From Chloroflexota bacterium (GTDB lineage Bacteria; Chloroflexota; Dehalococcoidia; Lucifugimonadales; Lucifugimonadaceae), in the NCBI GenBank assembly GCA_002730795.1, contig PCAX01000050.1, positions 1-12,871 on the forward strand: a DNA stretch of 12,871 bases, read 5' to 3'. The notes below the pieces were generated by a model, which saw nothing but the letters and a program-made list of their open reading frames with translations, searched no databases and was not told the origin of the DNA. Both the position numbers and the translations under genes were made by a program. How positions within the stretch are numbered: the stretch's first letter is position 1; each line of letters opens with the position of its first letter. Shown here piece by piece: positions 1-7,016 of the stretch.

Positions 1-177
1 AGAGAGATCCTCAAACTGGGGTACTTGGTACCGAAGAATCTCAAGATCGGCGAACCGGTCAACCCGTACCTTAAAATCTTCAGTGGGTTTATTGGCCTCC
101 ACTTTTTCGCCCTGCTTGCTACAGGCAAACAGGAAAAGAACCAAAAACACTAAGCCCAAGGTGGGTGTTCGTTTCAT
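1..177 (-). CDS. M49 (dipeptidyl-peptidase III-like) lipoprotein, 5' end only
   Basis: The first 59 codons of a gene that runs off the left edge. Translation from the ATG at 177-175 gives MKRTPTLGLVFLVLFLFAC, a lipoprotein signal peptide with the lipobox LFAC (Cys19 lipidated), then a short polar linker and FKVRVDRFADLEILRYQVP. That last stretch matches my recollection of the N-terminus of bacterial M49 zinc peptidases (dipeptidyl-peptidase III, often misnamed dihydrofolate reductase in Bacteroidota annotations), where a 'DRFADxxILRYQVPGFE' block precedes the catalytic domain. M49 enzymes remove dipeptides from peptide N-termini using an HExxGH zinc site, which would lie beyond the window. 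The ribosome binding site is weak (only AAAG next to the start). As a lipoprotein it would be membrane-anchored, consistent with the exported peptidases upstream. The family call rests on about 20 residues; the lipoprotein signal is clear. Confidence 0.72.
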   Translation of the reverse strand, partial: MKRTPTLGLVFLVLFLFACSKQGEKVEANKPTEDFKVRVDRFADLEILRYQVPQFEDLS

Positions 178-215
178 CTTTATTGTTCAGTCGTACTGAT
201 AATGTGAATTTTCGC

Positions 216-496
216 CTATGGTGAATTTAGTGGTTCACCCCAATCCTTAATCTCTGCTTTATCGGTTGGTAGCAACCTTCCTCCATTCGATTCCTCATCC
301 TTGCTCCATGTTAACTCATCCTTTAAAGGGTTATAGTACCAGAAGGACTGTTATTACTTTTCATATGGGTATTAATAATTCCATCAAAAAACGCTTCCAC
401 TACAGCTGGGTTCATTAACCGGTCTGAAGAATTTGTTGCAAACAAAGGATGTGTCGAATTAATTATAAAATAAAGCACAAAGCAAAAATACTTCAT
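216..496 (-). pseudogene. Wreck of a beta-lactamase-family serine hydrolase gene (head plus out-of-frame tail)
   Basis: Fills most of the 409-bp gap between two genes. An ATG at 496-494, with a weak AAGGG 10 nt upstream, opens a 57-codon frame that begins with a signal peptide (MKYFCFVLYFIIN...) and continues as NPAVVEAFFDGIINTHMKS and SPSGTITL before TAA at 325-323. This is how many PF00144 serine hydrolases begin ('dPAxxEaFfDGli...' followed by 'GxxvaVVKDGk'), but the frame stops just where the 'KDG...KGYG' block and the later SxxK motif should come. In another frame, open from 350 down to the TAG at 218-216, the sequence reads WYYNPLKDELTWSKDE, LLPTDKAEIKDWGEPLNSP and stop. This looks like a real protein C-terminus, but I cannot assign its family. 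The simplest reading is an internal deletion with a junction near 340-350. Alternatively the head alone could be expressed as a short secreted peptide. Confidence 0.6.
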
Positions 497-586
497 TTTA
501 TCAAGACCCTTTTAAATTCTCATTTTTCCATAACGTGGCCAACTGTGATATAAACCTTTTCAACCTAAGTTGTAATACTCAATGTG

Positions 587-2062
587 TCACTTTCGATATT
601 TGCCTAAAATGGGGCGACCCGGAAAAACATTTTCCACATTATTGCCTTCACTAACAACAAACGTTCCGTTTACCAAGACATATTCAATCCCTTCGGAAAA
701 TTTCAATCCTTTGAAATCAGCTTTGTCAATAACAGTTTTGGGATTAAAGACTGTAATGTCAGCATCTGAACCAACCTGCATGCGACCTTTATTCCGCATT
801 CCAGGTGCTGCGCCTGTCAACCGTTTTGCTGGCATTATGGTCATTTTCTTTAATGCCTTCATTAAATCTAATGCTTGATCTTCCCTGACATATTTCCCTA
901 AAACCCTTGAAAAAGTACCGGCTGTTCTGGGGTGAGCGCCCGTTGCATAAGGCATTCCATCTGATGCAATCATCGTAACTGGATGACTTACTCCTTTCAT
1001 TATCCAATCTGACTTCATCATATGAATAATGACTGTACCACCCTCCTTACGATATCTGTTAAAGGTCTTTTTATTCAATCTCTCGCCTGTCGCCTCCCAT
1101 TGCAAGTCTTTATATGTAATGCTCAACAAGTTTTGCCACCCTTCATCAAAAATTGCTGATTGCAAGGAAGTGGATGCTGCGGTATAGGGATAAACTTCAG
1201 TAGTGATATCCAAGCCATTTTTCTGGGCTGAGCTAACTATGTTAAGTGTTGTTTCAATTTCCCCTAATGATAAACTGTTTGCGTGAACGATGTGAAGAGA
1301 AGCGCCGGATGTTGTAGCATCGGCAATGGCTTCCTGTATACCTGCCAAGCCGAAACCACGCGTATGAGAGTAAACTGGGACCTCACGCTCAGCAGCAAAT
1401 TTATATACTGAAAATATTTCACCCGCTGTGGCGCCCGGGTAATAACCAACGGGGATACCAATCCCAAGTGCACCATCTTCAAGATATTGAAGCATCAATT
1501 CATTGGTTTTTTCCATTTCAGCATTAGATAATGATTCATAGGAACTCTTTCCTAATAATGCCATCATTTCTTCCACTTTAGGACTGTCAAAACCTTCTTG
1601 ATTTAAAGTTTTCTGAATTTTTCTTACATCCTTTTGATATTTGTCCATAGCCATTGTCCTCAAGCTGCCATGAGGAATTGTGGCGCCGAAATTGACAATG
1701 GTTTTTCCTGTTTTCCCGGTTATCCATTCTCTCAAGAAAGTTACTCCTCCCTCCAGTTCCAAAGCTGTGGTTACTCCATCCCTTACCTGATAACGATGTG
1801 CGTCATTTGTTTGGCCATGGGCATGGAGATCAATAAAACCAGGAGACACAACTAAACCTGATACATCGATGATTTTATCGCCTTTGAGCTCACTTGAGCT
1901 GATTTCAACAATTCGATCACCATTAATTCCTACATTTCTAACATCATCGAAATTGGTCTCAGGGTCCATTACGCGGCCGCCCTTGAGAACGATATCATAA
2001 CCTGAAGGTTGAGCCACCGCTGTGGAAAAAAGAACGCAAATAAATAGTAAGAACTTCTTCAT
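587..2062 (-). CDS. Secreted D-aminoacylase-like amidohydrolase (N-acyl-D-amino acid deacylase family)
   Basis: 491 residues with a Sec signal peptide (about residues 1-17, cut near TAVAQ). The amidohydrolase TIM barrel follows a beta-sandwich start (YDIVLKGGRVMDP). Visible metal-site residues are H80-x-H82 (DLHAHG), H233 (YSHTRG), H260 (HIVHANS) and D368 (ASDGMPY, followed by HPRTAGTFSRVLGKYVRE). This last block is the hallmark of N-acyl-D-amino acid deacylases and their relatives, which remove acyl groups from D-amino acids. The C-terminal GSDADITVFNP returns to the sandwich. In characterised D-aminoacylases a Cys bridges the metal; here the corresponding strand reads TTALELEGG, so E104 (or E102) probably takes that place. 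Substrate is therefore uncertain: N-acyl-D-amino acids, D-dipeptides or cyclic amides are possible. The start is well supported by AAGGAG 8 nt upstream of the ATG. It follows an M19 dipeptidase remnant whose stop lies 35 nt before the start, so it was probably once cotranscribed with a dipeptidase. Confidence 0.85.
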   Translation of the reverse strand: MKKFLLFICVLFSTAVAQPSGYDIVLKGGRVMDPETNFDDVRNVGINGDRIVEISSSELKGDKIIDVSGLVVSPGFIDLHAHGQTNDAHRYQVRDGVTTALELEGGVTFLREWITGKTGKTIVNFGATIPHGSLRTMAMDKYQKDVRKIQKTLNQEGFDSPKVEEMMALLGKSSYESLSNAEMEKTNELMLQYLEDGALGIGIPVGYYPGATAGEIFSVYKFAAEREVPVYSHTRGFGLAGIQEAIADATTSGASLHIVHANSLSLGEIETTLNIVSSAQKNGLDITTEVYPYTAASTSLQSAIFDEGWQNLLSITYKDLQWEATGERLNKKTFNRYRKEGGTVIIHMMKSDWIMKGVSHPVTMIASDGMPYATGAHPRTAGTFSRVLGKYVREDQALDLMKALKKMTIMPAKRLTGAAPGMRNKGRMQVGSDADITVFNPKTVIDKADFKGLKFSEGIEYVLVNGTFVVSEGNNVENVFPGRPILGKYRK

Positions 2063-2097
2063 AACTAATTCTCCTTAACTAATGATTGAGTGATTAA

Positions 2098-2280
2098 CTA
2101 ATCGGCCCAGATCTCTGTGAACGCACGTTTAAAGTTTTGTCCCAAAATACCTTTAATCTGTTTATTAGTGTATCCTCTTTTTATGAGGCCTTCGGTAAGA
2201 TCAAACATCCGTTTAGGATGATTAACACCCTCAATATCTAACTTGTCTCTGAAAGCATAGCTATCCTTATAAAATATGCT
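2098..2280 (-). pseudogene. 3' remnant of a peptidase M19 (membrane/renal dipeptidase) gene
   Basis: A reading frame open from about 2301 down to the TAG at 2100-2098 gives FRDKLDIEG, NHPKRMFDLTEGLIKRGY, KQIKGILGQNFKRAFTEIW and stop. This is the C-terminal signature of M19 dipeptidases ('NLTexLlxRGYsxxdIxkILGxNFxRvf'), zinc enzymes that split dipeptides, including those with a C-terminal D-residue. All catalytic residues are upstream and missing; only the final 50-60 codons of a family usually 320-400 residues long remain. No start codon with a ribosome binding site precedes it. In place of the rest of the gene lies the 3' end of a serine hydrolase gene in another frame, whose stop (2240-2238) falls inside this remnant. 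A deletion or rearrangement with a junction near 2255-2285 fits. The tail reads cleanly without stops, so the event may be recent. An alternative is a real small protein, but I see no start supporting that. Confidence 0.72.
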
Positions 2281-3794
2281 GGTTTTCCATCCATTATTCG
2301 TTCTAAAACATAGGGTTCATTTCTTGCATTAAAATGAAAAGTAATAAACTCATTTTGGAACCTTGCTCTCTCTCTGGGTGAATCCCATCTAACTTGAAAA
2401 GTGTCATAGTGCCAGTGATTTAGAATACCTCGAAGAGCATTTCCTCTGGAAAGAATCAAGTTGCCTTCTTTTTCAGTTATAGTCATCTCTCCATAAAATT
2501 CTTCGTTGTAATTACCAACGTATCCATTATTTGATACCCGCTTTTTAGTATTCTCAACCCTCTGGGATTCAAGATCGTGGATTGTGCTGTCTGCGCTCGC
2601 AATTGCCTTGTCGTAATATTTTTTTCTCACTGAAGACCAATCTATTTCATCCCCAACACCTAGATAAGCATCAATAATCTCAGTCCCCACAACATAGGAA
2701 GCGCCATTGCCGCCGTTATTAAAAACGACCCATCCTAAATCAAGGTCAGGCACAAAACCAATCCATGTAATAAAACCATCAATCCCACCACCATGGGTTA
2801 TTCGCTTATGACCACGATAATCTTCAACAGCCCACCCAAGACCATAATTCCTGAAATTGATTAGGCCTTTCTCTTCTTTAATATTGGAATCATAGCTTCT
2901 GAACATTTGAGAATTATGCATATCATTCATGACCTCTTCACTCAATATTCGTTTTCCATCAAATTCACCTTTATTCAAATTCAGTCTTATCCAATTAGCC
3001 ATTTCAACCGCATTTGAATAAACAGAACCAGCAGGCGAAATATTATCTAAATTCCGATCTTCAATAGGCTGAAGTTTTCCATCTACTTTTGCATGAGGTG
3101 ACGCAACATTGTTACGTTTCTCCAAATCTGCTACACGAGTCACACTTGTTTCCATGCCAAGAGGCTTAAAAATTTTACGACGCATAATATCATGCCAACT
3201 ACTGCCATAAATTTCTTCAGATACCAGACCAGCAGTTAGATACATTAAATTTTGATAATGATAAGTTGACCTGAAACTGAATGCAGGTTTCAAATACCGA
3301 ATACTATGAAATACTTCCTGTTGTGTTCTAGGAGAAGCATACCAAGAAGCATCTCCTCTTGTTAACCCACTTTTATGAGAAAGAAGGTCGCGGACCCTCA
3401 TCTCAGCAGTTGCATAGGCATCATACATTCGAAATCCAGGAAGAACATCCACTACTCGATCATCCCACTTTAGTTTTTCTTCATCAACCAAGATTCCTAA
3501 TGTGGCCACGGTCATGGCTTTGGTAGTTGAGCCTACAGCAAAAAGTGTTTTTTCATCAACTTTTCCTCGCTGACCCAATTCACGAACTCCAAAACCTTTT
3601 GCATAAACAACCTTGTCCTTTTTTATAATGGCAACGGCCATCCCAGGTACATGCCATGCTTTTTGAATATTCTTAATTTTTTTTTCAAGACCTTTGGGGA
3701 TTGATTGATCAGAAAAACCTGACAATAAATTGAAAACTATAAGTATTATAATGAAAGGCTTGGTCTTAATGATATTTCTTTTGTCTCGTTTCAT
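2238..3794 (-). CDS. Exported class C beta-lactamase-fold serine hydrolase with C-terminal DUF3471-like domain
   Basis: 518 residues from the ATG at 3794. GAGGGAG lies 6 nt upstream of it, whereas an in-frame TTG at 3818 lies upstream of that site and is unlikely. An N-terminal hydrophobic segment (about residues 13-26) is a signal peptide or anchor. Motifs of the PF00144 penicillin-binding fold are intact: S89-T-T-K92 (nucleophile and base), Y180-Q-N182, and H334-G-G in place of KTG. A linker is followed from about residue 413 by a beta-rich domain (GYVGNYNEEFYGEMTIT) like DUF3471. The family includes class C beta-lactamases, D-aminopeptidases, DD-carboxypeptidases and esterases; sequence alone does not choose among them, and a resistance role should not be assumed. 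The last codons (AMLSETS, stop) are read from DNA that in another frame is an M19 dipeptidase tail, so the natural C-terminus was probably slightly trimmed and replaced. It starts 36 bp after the epimerase-like gene, likely in one operon. Confidence 0.85.
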   Translation of the reverse strand: MKRDKRNIIKTKPFIIILIVFNLLSGFSDQSIPKGLEKKIKNIQKAWHVPGMAVAIIKKDKVVYAKGFGVRELGQRGKVDEKTLFAVGSTTKAMTVATLGILVDEEKLKWDDRVVDVLPGFRMYDAYATAEMRVRDLLSHKSGLTRGDASWYASPRTQQEVFHSIRYLKPAFSFRSTYHYQNLMYLTAGLVSEEIYGSSWHDIMRRKIFKPLGMETSVTRVADLEKRNNVASPHAKVDGKLQPIEDRNLDNISPAGSVYSNAVEMANWIRLNLNKGEFDGKRILSEEVMNDMHNSQMFRSYDSNIKEEKGLINFRNYGLGWAVEDYRGHKRITHGGGIDGFITWIGFVPDLDLGWVVFNNGGNGASYVVGTEIIDAYLGVGDEIDWSSVRKKYYDKAIASADSTIHDLESQRVENTKKRVSNNGYVGNYNEEFYGEMTITEKEGNLILSRGNALRGILNHWHYDTFQVRWDSPRERARFQNEFITFHFNARNEPYVLERIMDGKPAYFIRIAMLSETS

Positions 3795-3830
3795 AGGTTT
3801 CTCCCTCGTATTGTTCAATGAAATGTTTAG

Positions 3831-4955
3831 TTATCTAAAATGCCAAGATTTAAGAACTGTTTTCTCTTTCTCAGGATCAAGTCCCGATTTAGGTTGCTTT
3901 TTTCGTTCCTCAGGTAATCCGTTCCACCACTCAAGGGTTGCCGTGGCCGTGTCTGCCAATGTTCTATAAGTCAAACCAGCAGACACAGCTTTTGTATTTT
4001 CAAAAGATCCAAAGCCATCAAATTTTCCTCCCGATGGCATCCATGCTGTCATTTCACTCCAAGGGGAGACGTCATTCTGTGCCAAAAAACCCTGATCAAC
4101 CCATGTGAATGTAATGTCATTGCTGACAACGGCCCTGAGGCCGTAAAGCATTTCGGCCATACTTAATTCTGCAAGAGGACCAACAGCACTATAAGTGCCT
4201 CCTGCTCGTTGTTCAATAAGGTGAATTTCAAATTCAGCAAGATCCCTAGCATCAATGTACTGCACAGGTCGATTATAATCACCCGGGGCTAAAACTTCTC
4301 CTCCTTTGGCAATCCGAACGGGCCAATATGTCCATCTATCCGTCGTATCTCCAGGCCCTACAATTAGATGTGGTCGCACAATGATTGCTCTCTTGCCAAA
4401 GGCTTTACGAGTAACCTCTTCAGAAAGCGCCTTAAGAGGTCCGTAAGCACTCATATCCTCAACGGTAGGGTCTTCCGTTTTTCCAACAGGATCCCCCTCA
4501 TTCAGGCCGCGCTTTGAAAAGCTGGCATGTACAGAGAGAGTTGATGTAAATAAATAAGTGTCAGCATTCCCGCGCAATATATCTGTCGTTTGACGAACCC
4601 AACGGGGGTAAGTAGCATAATTATCTATCACGGCATCCCATTGGCGACCTTTCAAGGCTTCCAAATTATCATTACGATCTCCAACAAGTTTTTCCACGTT
4701 GTCGAACAATTCCTTGTGAATTGTGGGCTTGGTTTTCCCGCGATTAAAAATAGAAACATCATGTCCACGATTAAGAGCATACTTGATCAGATGAGGACCT
4801 GTAAAGGCTGTGCCGCCAAGAATTAACAATCGAAGCGACTTAGGGGGATTAATAATCTTTCTCTTTTCTGTTTTACCGATACTAGCATAACCCAAACCCA
4901 AAACTGCTGTTTTGGCAATGCTTGCCTTAAGAAAAGTTCGTCTTGATGTTTTCAT
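3831..4955 (-). CDS. NAD(P)-dependent epimerase/dehydratase-like protein with a twin-arginine signal
   Basis: 374 residues. The ATG at 4955 has AAGGA 7 nt upstream; a GTG two codons earlier overlaps that region and is a poor choice. The N-terminus has the Tat motif SRRTFLK (residues 4-10) followed by a moderately hydrophobic stretch (AVLGLGYASIG) and a basic end. From residue 41 comes a Rossmann fold, LRLLILGGTAFTG (GxxxxxG dinucleotide loop), then FNRGKT after strand 2, the STLS segment near 138-141 and Y171-G-P-L-K175, the YxxxK pair of extended short-chain dehydrogenases. The block RPHLIVGPGDTTDRWTYWP and the ending 'LKSWHFR' match a group of bacterial epimerase-like proteins often annotated from Tat-bearing ORFs. 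Export of a folded, cofactor-loaded oxidoreductase would be like glucose-fructose oxidoreductase. The substrate is unknown: sugar or nucleotide-sugar by family, with no sugar genes nearby. Spacing (45 bp from the S9 gene, 36 bp to the next) suggests cotranscription. Confidence 0.85.
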   Translation of the reverse strand: MKTSRRTFLKASIAKTAVLGLGYASIGKTEKRKIINPPKSLRLLILGGTAFTGPHLIKYALNRGHDVSIFNRGKTKPTIHKELFDNVEKLVGDRNDNLEALKGRQWDAVIDNYATYPRWVRQTTDILRGNADTYLFTSTLSVHASFSKRGLNEGDPVGKTEDPTVEDMSAYGPLKALSEEVTRKAFGKRAIIVRPHLIVGPGDTTDRWTYWPVRIAKGGEVLAPGDYNRPVQYIDARDLAEFEIHLIEQRAGGTYSAVGPLAELSMAEMLYGLRAVVSNDITFTWVDQGFLAQNDVSPWSEMTAWMPSGGKFDGFGSFENTKAVSAGLTYRTLADTATATLEWWNGLPEERKKQPKSGLDPEKEKTVLKSWHFR

Positions 4956-5000
4956 TGCCACATCCTTATCACGCTTGTTTTATCAATCATGTTAAAGGTG

Positions 5001-6986
5001 TCATCTCTTAATATATTTGTCAAACCATCTCAAGATTCGTGGTGAAACATCCATAAGCAATTTCGGTTCTCTCGGGCCATGCGGGGTTCTGGGATAAACA
5101 GCCATCTCAGTAGGCACCCCTTTGCGTTTTAAAGCAACATAAAATTCCTGTCCCTGGGTAAAAGGAACTCTCAAATCATTTTCACCATGCAGAATCTGAG
5201 TAGGAGTAACCACATTTTTTATACGATAAATAGCTGAATGTTTTTCATAAGTTTCATAATTATCCCAAAACTCGCCACCCATATGTGCGACCAAGTAATC
5301 CGGTATGTCAGTTGTGGATGTCATGCTAATCAGATTTGGCAAGCCCGCACCCATGCTTGCCGCCTTAAAACGGTCGGTGCGTGTCACCACAAAAGAGGTC
5401 ATATAGCCGCCATAACTCCAACCCATGACGCCTAATCGTTCCACATCAGCCAAGCCCATGCTAACGACTTTGTCTACTCCGGACATGATGTCCTCATAGT
5501 CACCAAATCCCCAGTCTTTATAATTGGCATAACGAAAATCCTTTCCGTAACCAGTGCTTCCACGAGGGTTTGGTCTCAGCACAGCGTAACCATTGCTGGC
5601 AAAATACTGGACCATATAGATTCCTGGGTTGCCAGTATACGATTGAGTGAAAACACCCGCTGGTCCACCATGGATAATGAGTGCAAGGGGGTATTTTTCT
5701 CCCTTTTTATAATTTGCTGGGTATGTCAGTAAGCCCTCAATTTCAAGACCATCTTTAGATTTCCACCCCAGAATTTCCGTTTTTGCAACAGGAGGAGTTT
5801 TCAGGCCCGAATTGAAATCAGTGATCTTTTTGGGAGATATTTTTTTTAATTCACTCGTAAACGTCTCAGCCGGCACATCCAGTCCCTGTTTCACAAAGGC
5901 AATATATTTCCCATCATCTGTAATTACCGGCGAGGAGACCAATCCTGATACGTTCAGAATCGGGGTAATTTTGTTCCCCTTAACACTGATTTTATATATC
6001 TGAGCTTTTGTTTTTTCATAGTCGTTGACGTATAGATATTTGTTGTCCGTGGACCAATTAATGATGCCCCCAAACCATCTGAAATGCCTGTTTGGTGTTT
6101 CGGCTAGTTTTCTGGGTTTCCCTCCTTGTGAGTCCACAACGAAAACATCGCTTAAACCAATTTCTTCGCGCTGCCCTCCGTTAGAAATAAAAGCAATTAA
6201 TTTCCCATTCGGCGAAAAAGAAGGACCTCCATCTACACCTTCCCGGTTAACAATTGATTTTACTTCTTTTGTTGCGAGCTCCAATAAAGAAATATCACCA
6301 GATCCAAAACCACTGTTATATGTTGGCTCTGGGCGATGAGAAAAAACTATTTTCGTGCCTTGGGGATGCCAATCAAAGCCATTAATATCATAATTGCCCT
6401 CAGTAAATCGTTCTGACTTATTTGTATCTACCTCCGTGGTGAAGTTTTTTATATATATGTGGCTATACTTGAAGTTTTGATCAACAAGTATCACATCTTT
6501 CTTTTCTTTCTCATTTTTTTCTTCATCTTCTGTTTTATCATCTTTCATAAGAAAGGCAATTTTTGAGCCATTGGGAGACCAGCTAAAAGTCCCTACGCCT
6601 TCCTTTTCATAAGTGAACTGCCAGGGCTCTCCACCTGTAACACTCATTACCCAGATTTGAGATTTCTCTGCTCTTTCACTTAAGAATGCAAAATGTTTCC
6701 CGCTAGGAGAAAATCTCGGGTGCGAACTAGATTTTTCATTATAAGTGTATTGTGTTAAATCACTTCCATTCCTTGACGCTATCCATATCTGATTTAAATA
6801 TTCCGATTTCTCGCCTTCAATTAAGGCTTCTCTCACAACCATTGCTAAACGATCTCCATCTTTGGAATAATTCAAATCGGAAATTGATTTTAACTGAATA
6901 CTAATTTCAGGTGTCCATTCAGACCTCTGTCCATTAATTCCACCCAGAAAAATTGATAGTACTAATACAGTTCTTATATAATTCAT
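5001..6986 (-). CDS. Secreted S9 family (prolyl oligopeptidase-type) peptidase
   Basis: 661 residues with a short signal peptide (about 1-19, ending GINGQ). Residues 30-395 form a TolB/WD40-like beta-propeller, seen as recurring blocks RFSPSGKHFAFLS, SWSPNGSKIAFL, DWHPQGTKIVFS and SFSPNGKLIAFIS. The C-terminal alpha/beta hydrolase has an oxyanion region HGGP (439-442), RPNPRGSTGYG and the catalytic triad S524 (GWSYGGYM), D604 (GENDLRVP) and H636 (RTPHGPRE). Such enzymes cut short peptides, typically as dipeptidyl or acylaminoacyl peptidases; the propeller limits entry to unfolded peptides. A Lys/Glu-rich insert (about 149-164, KDDKTEDEEKNEKEKK) is common in this subgroup. The start ATG lacks a clear Shine-Dalgarno sequence and lies 30 bp after the beta-lactamase-like gene, so it is probably served by transcription of the upstream run. 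All catalytic residues are present, so it should be active in the periplasm or outside. Confidence 0.92.
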   Translation of the reverse strand: MNYIRTVLVLSIFLGGINGQRSEWTPEISIQLKSISDLNYSKDGDRLAMVVREALIEGEKSEYLNQIWIASRNGSDLTQYTYNEKSSSHPRFSPSGKHFAFLSERAEKSQIWVMSVTGGEPWQFTYEKEGVGTFSWSPNGSKIAFLMKDDKTEDEEKNEKEKKDVILVDQNFKYSHIYIKNFTTEVDTNKSERFTEGNYDINGFDWHPQGTKIVFSHRPEPTYNSGFGSGDISLLELATKEVKSIVNREGVDGGPSFSPNGKLIAFISNGGQREEIGLSDVFVVDSQGGKPRKLAETPNRHFRWFGGIINWSTDNKYLYVNDYEKTKAQIYKISVKGNKITPILNVSGLVSSPVITDDGKYIAFVKQGLDVPAETFTSELKKISPKKITDFNSGLKTPPVAKTEILGWKSKDGLEIEGLLTYPANYKKGEKYPLALIIHGGPAGVFTQSYTGNPGIYMVQYFASNGYAVLRPNPRGSTGYGKDFRYANYKDWGFGDYEDIMSGVDKVVSMGLADVERLGVMGWSYGGYMTSFVVTRTDRFKAASMGAGLPNLISMTSTTDIPDYLVAHMGGEFWDNYETYEKHSAIYRIKNVVTPTQILHGENDLRVPFTQGQEFYVALKRKGVPTEMAVYPRTPHGPREPKLLMDVSPRILRWFDKYIKR

Positions 6987-7016
6987 CTATTTAATCTTTT
7001 TGTCTTAATATTTAGT

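Noticed and set aside
220..239. Inverted repeat GGTGAA/TTCACC with an 8-nt loop, possible terminator or operator
   Set aside because: Only 6 bp of stem, no T-run on either side, and it lies within the protein-like tail of the serine hydrolase wreck, so it is probably chance.
3795..3818. Upstream TTG start for the class C-type serine hydrolase
   Set aside because: The strong GAGGGAG site lies downstream of the TTG and 6 nt before the ATG at 3794, which also gives a better signal peptide.
6025..6339. Plus-strand frame of 104 codons
   Set aside because: It lies wholly inside the S9 peptidase gene on the opposite strand, has no recognisable motif or ribosome binding site, and is best explained as a shadow frame. 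The same applies to the other plus-strand frames.
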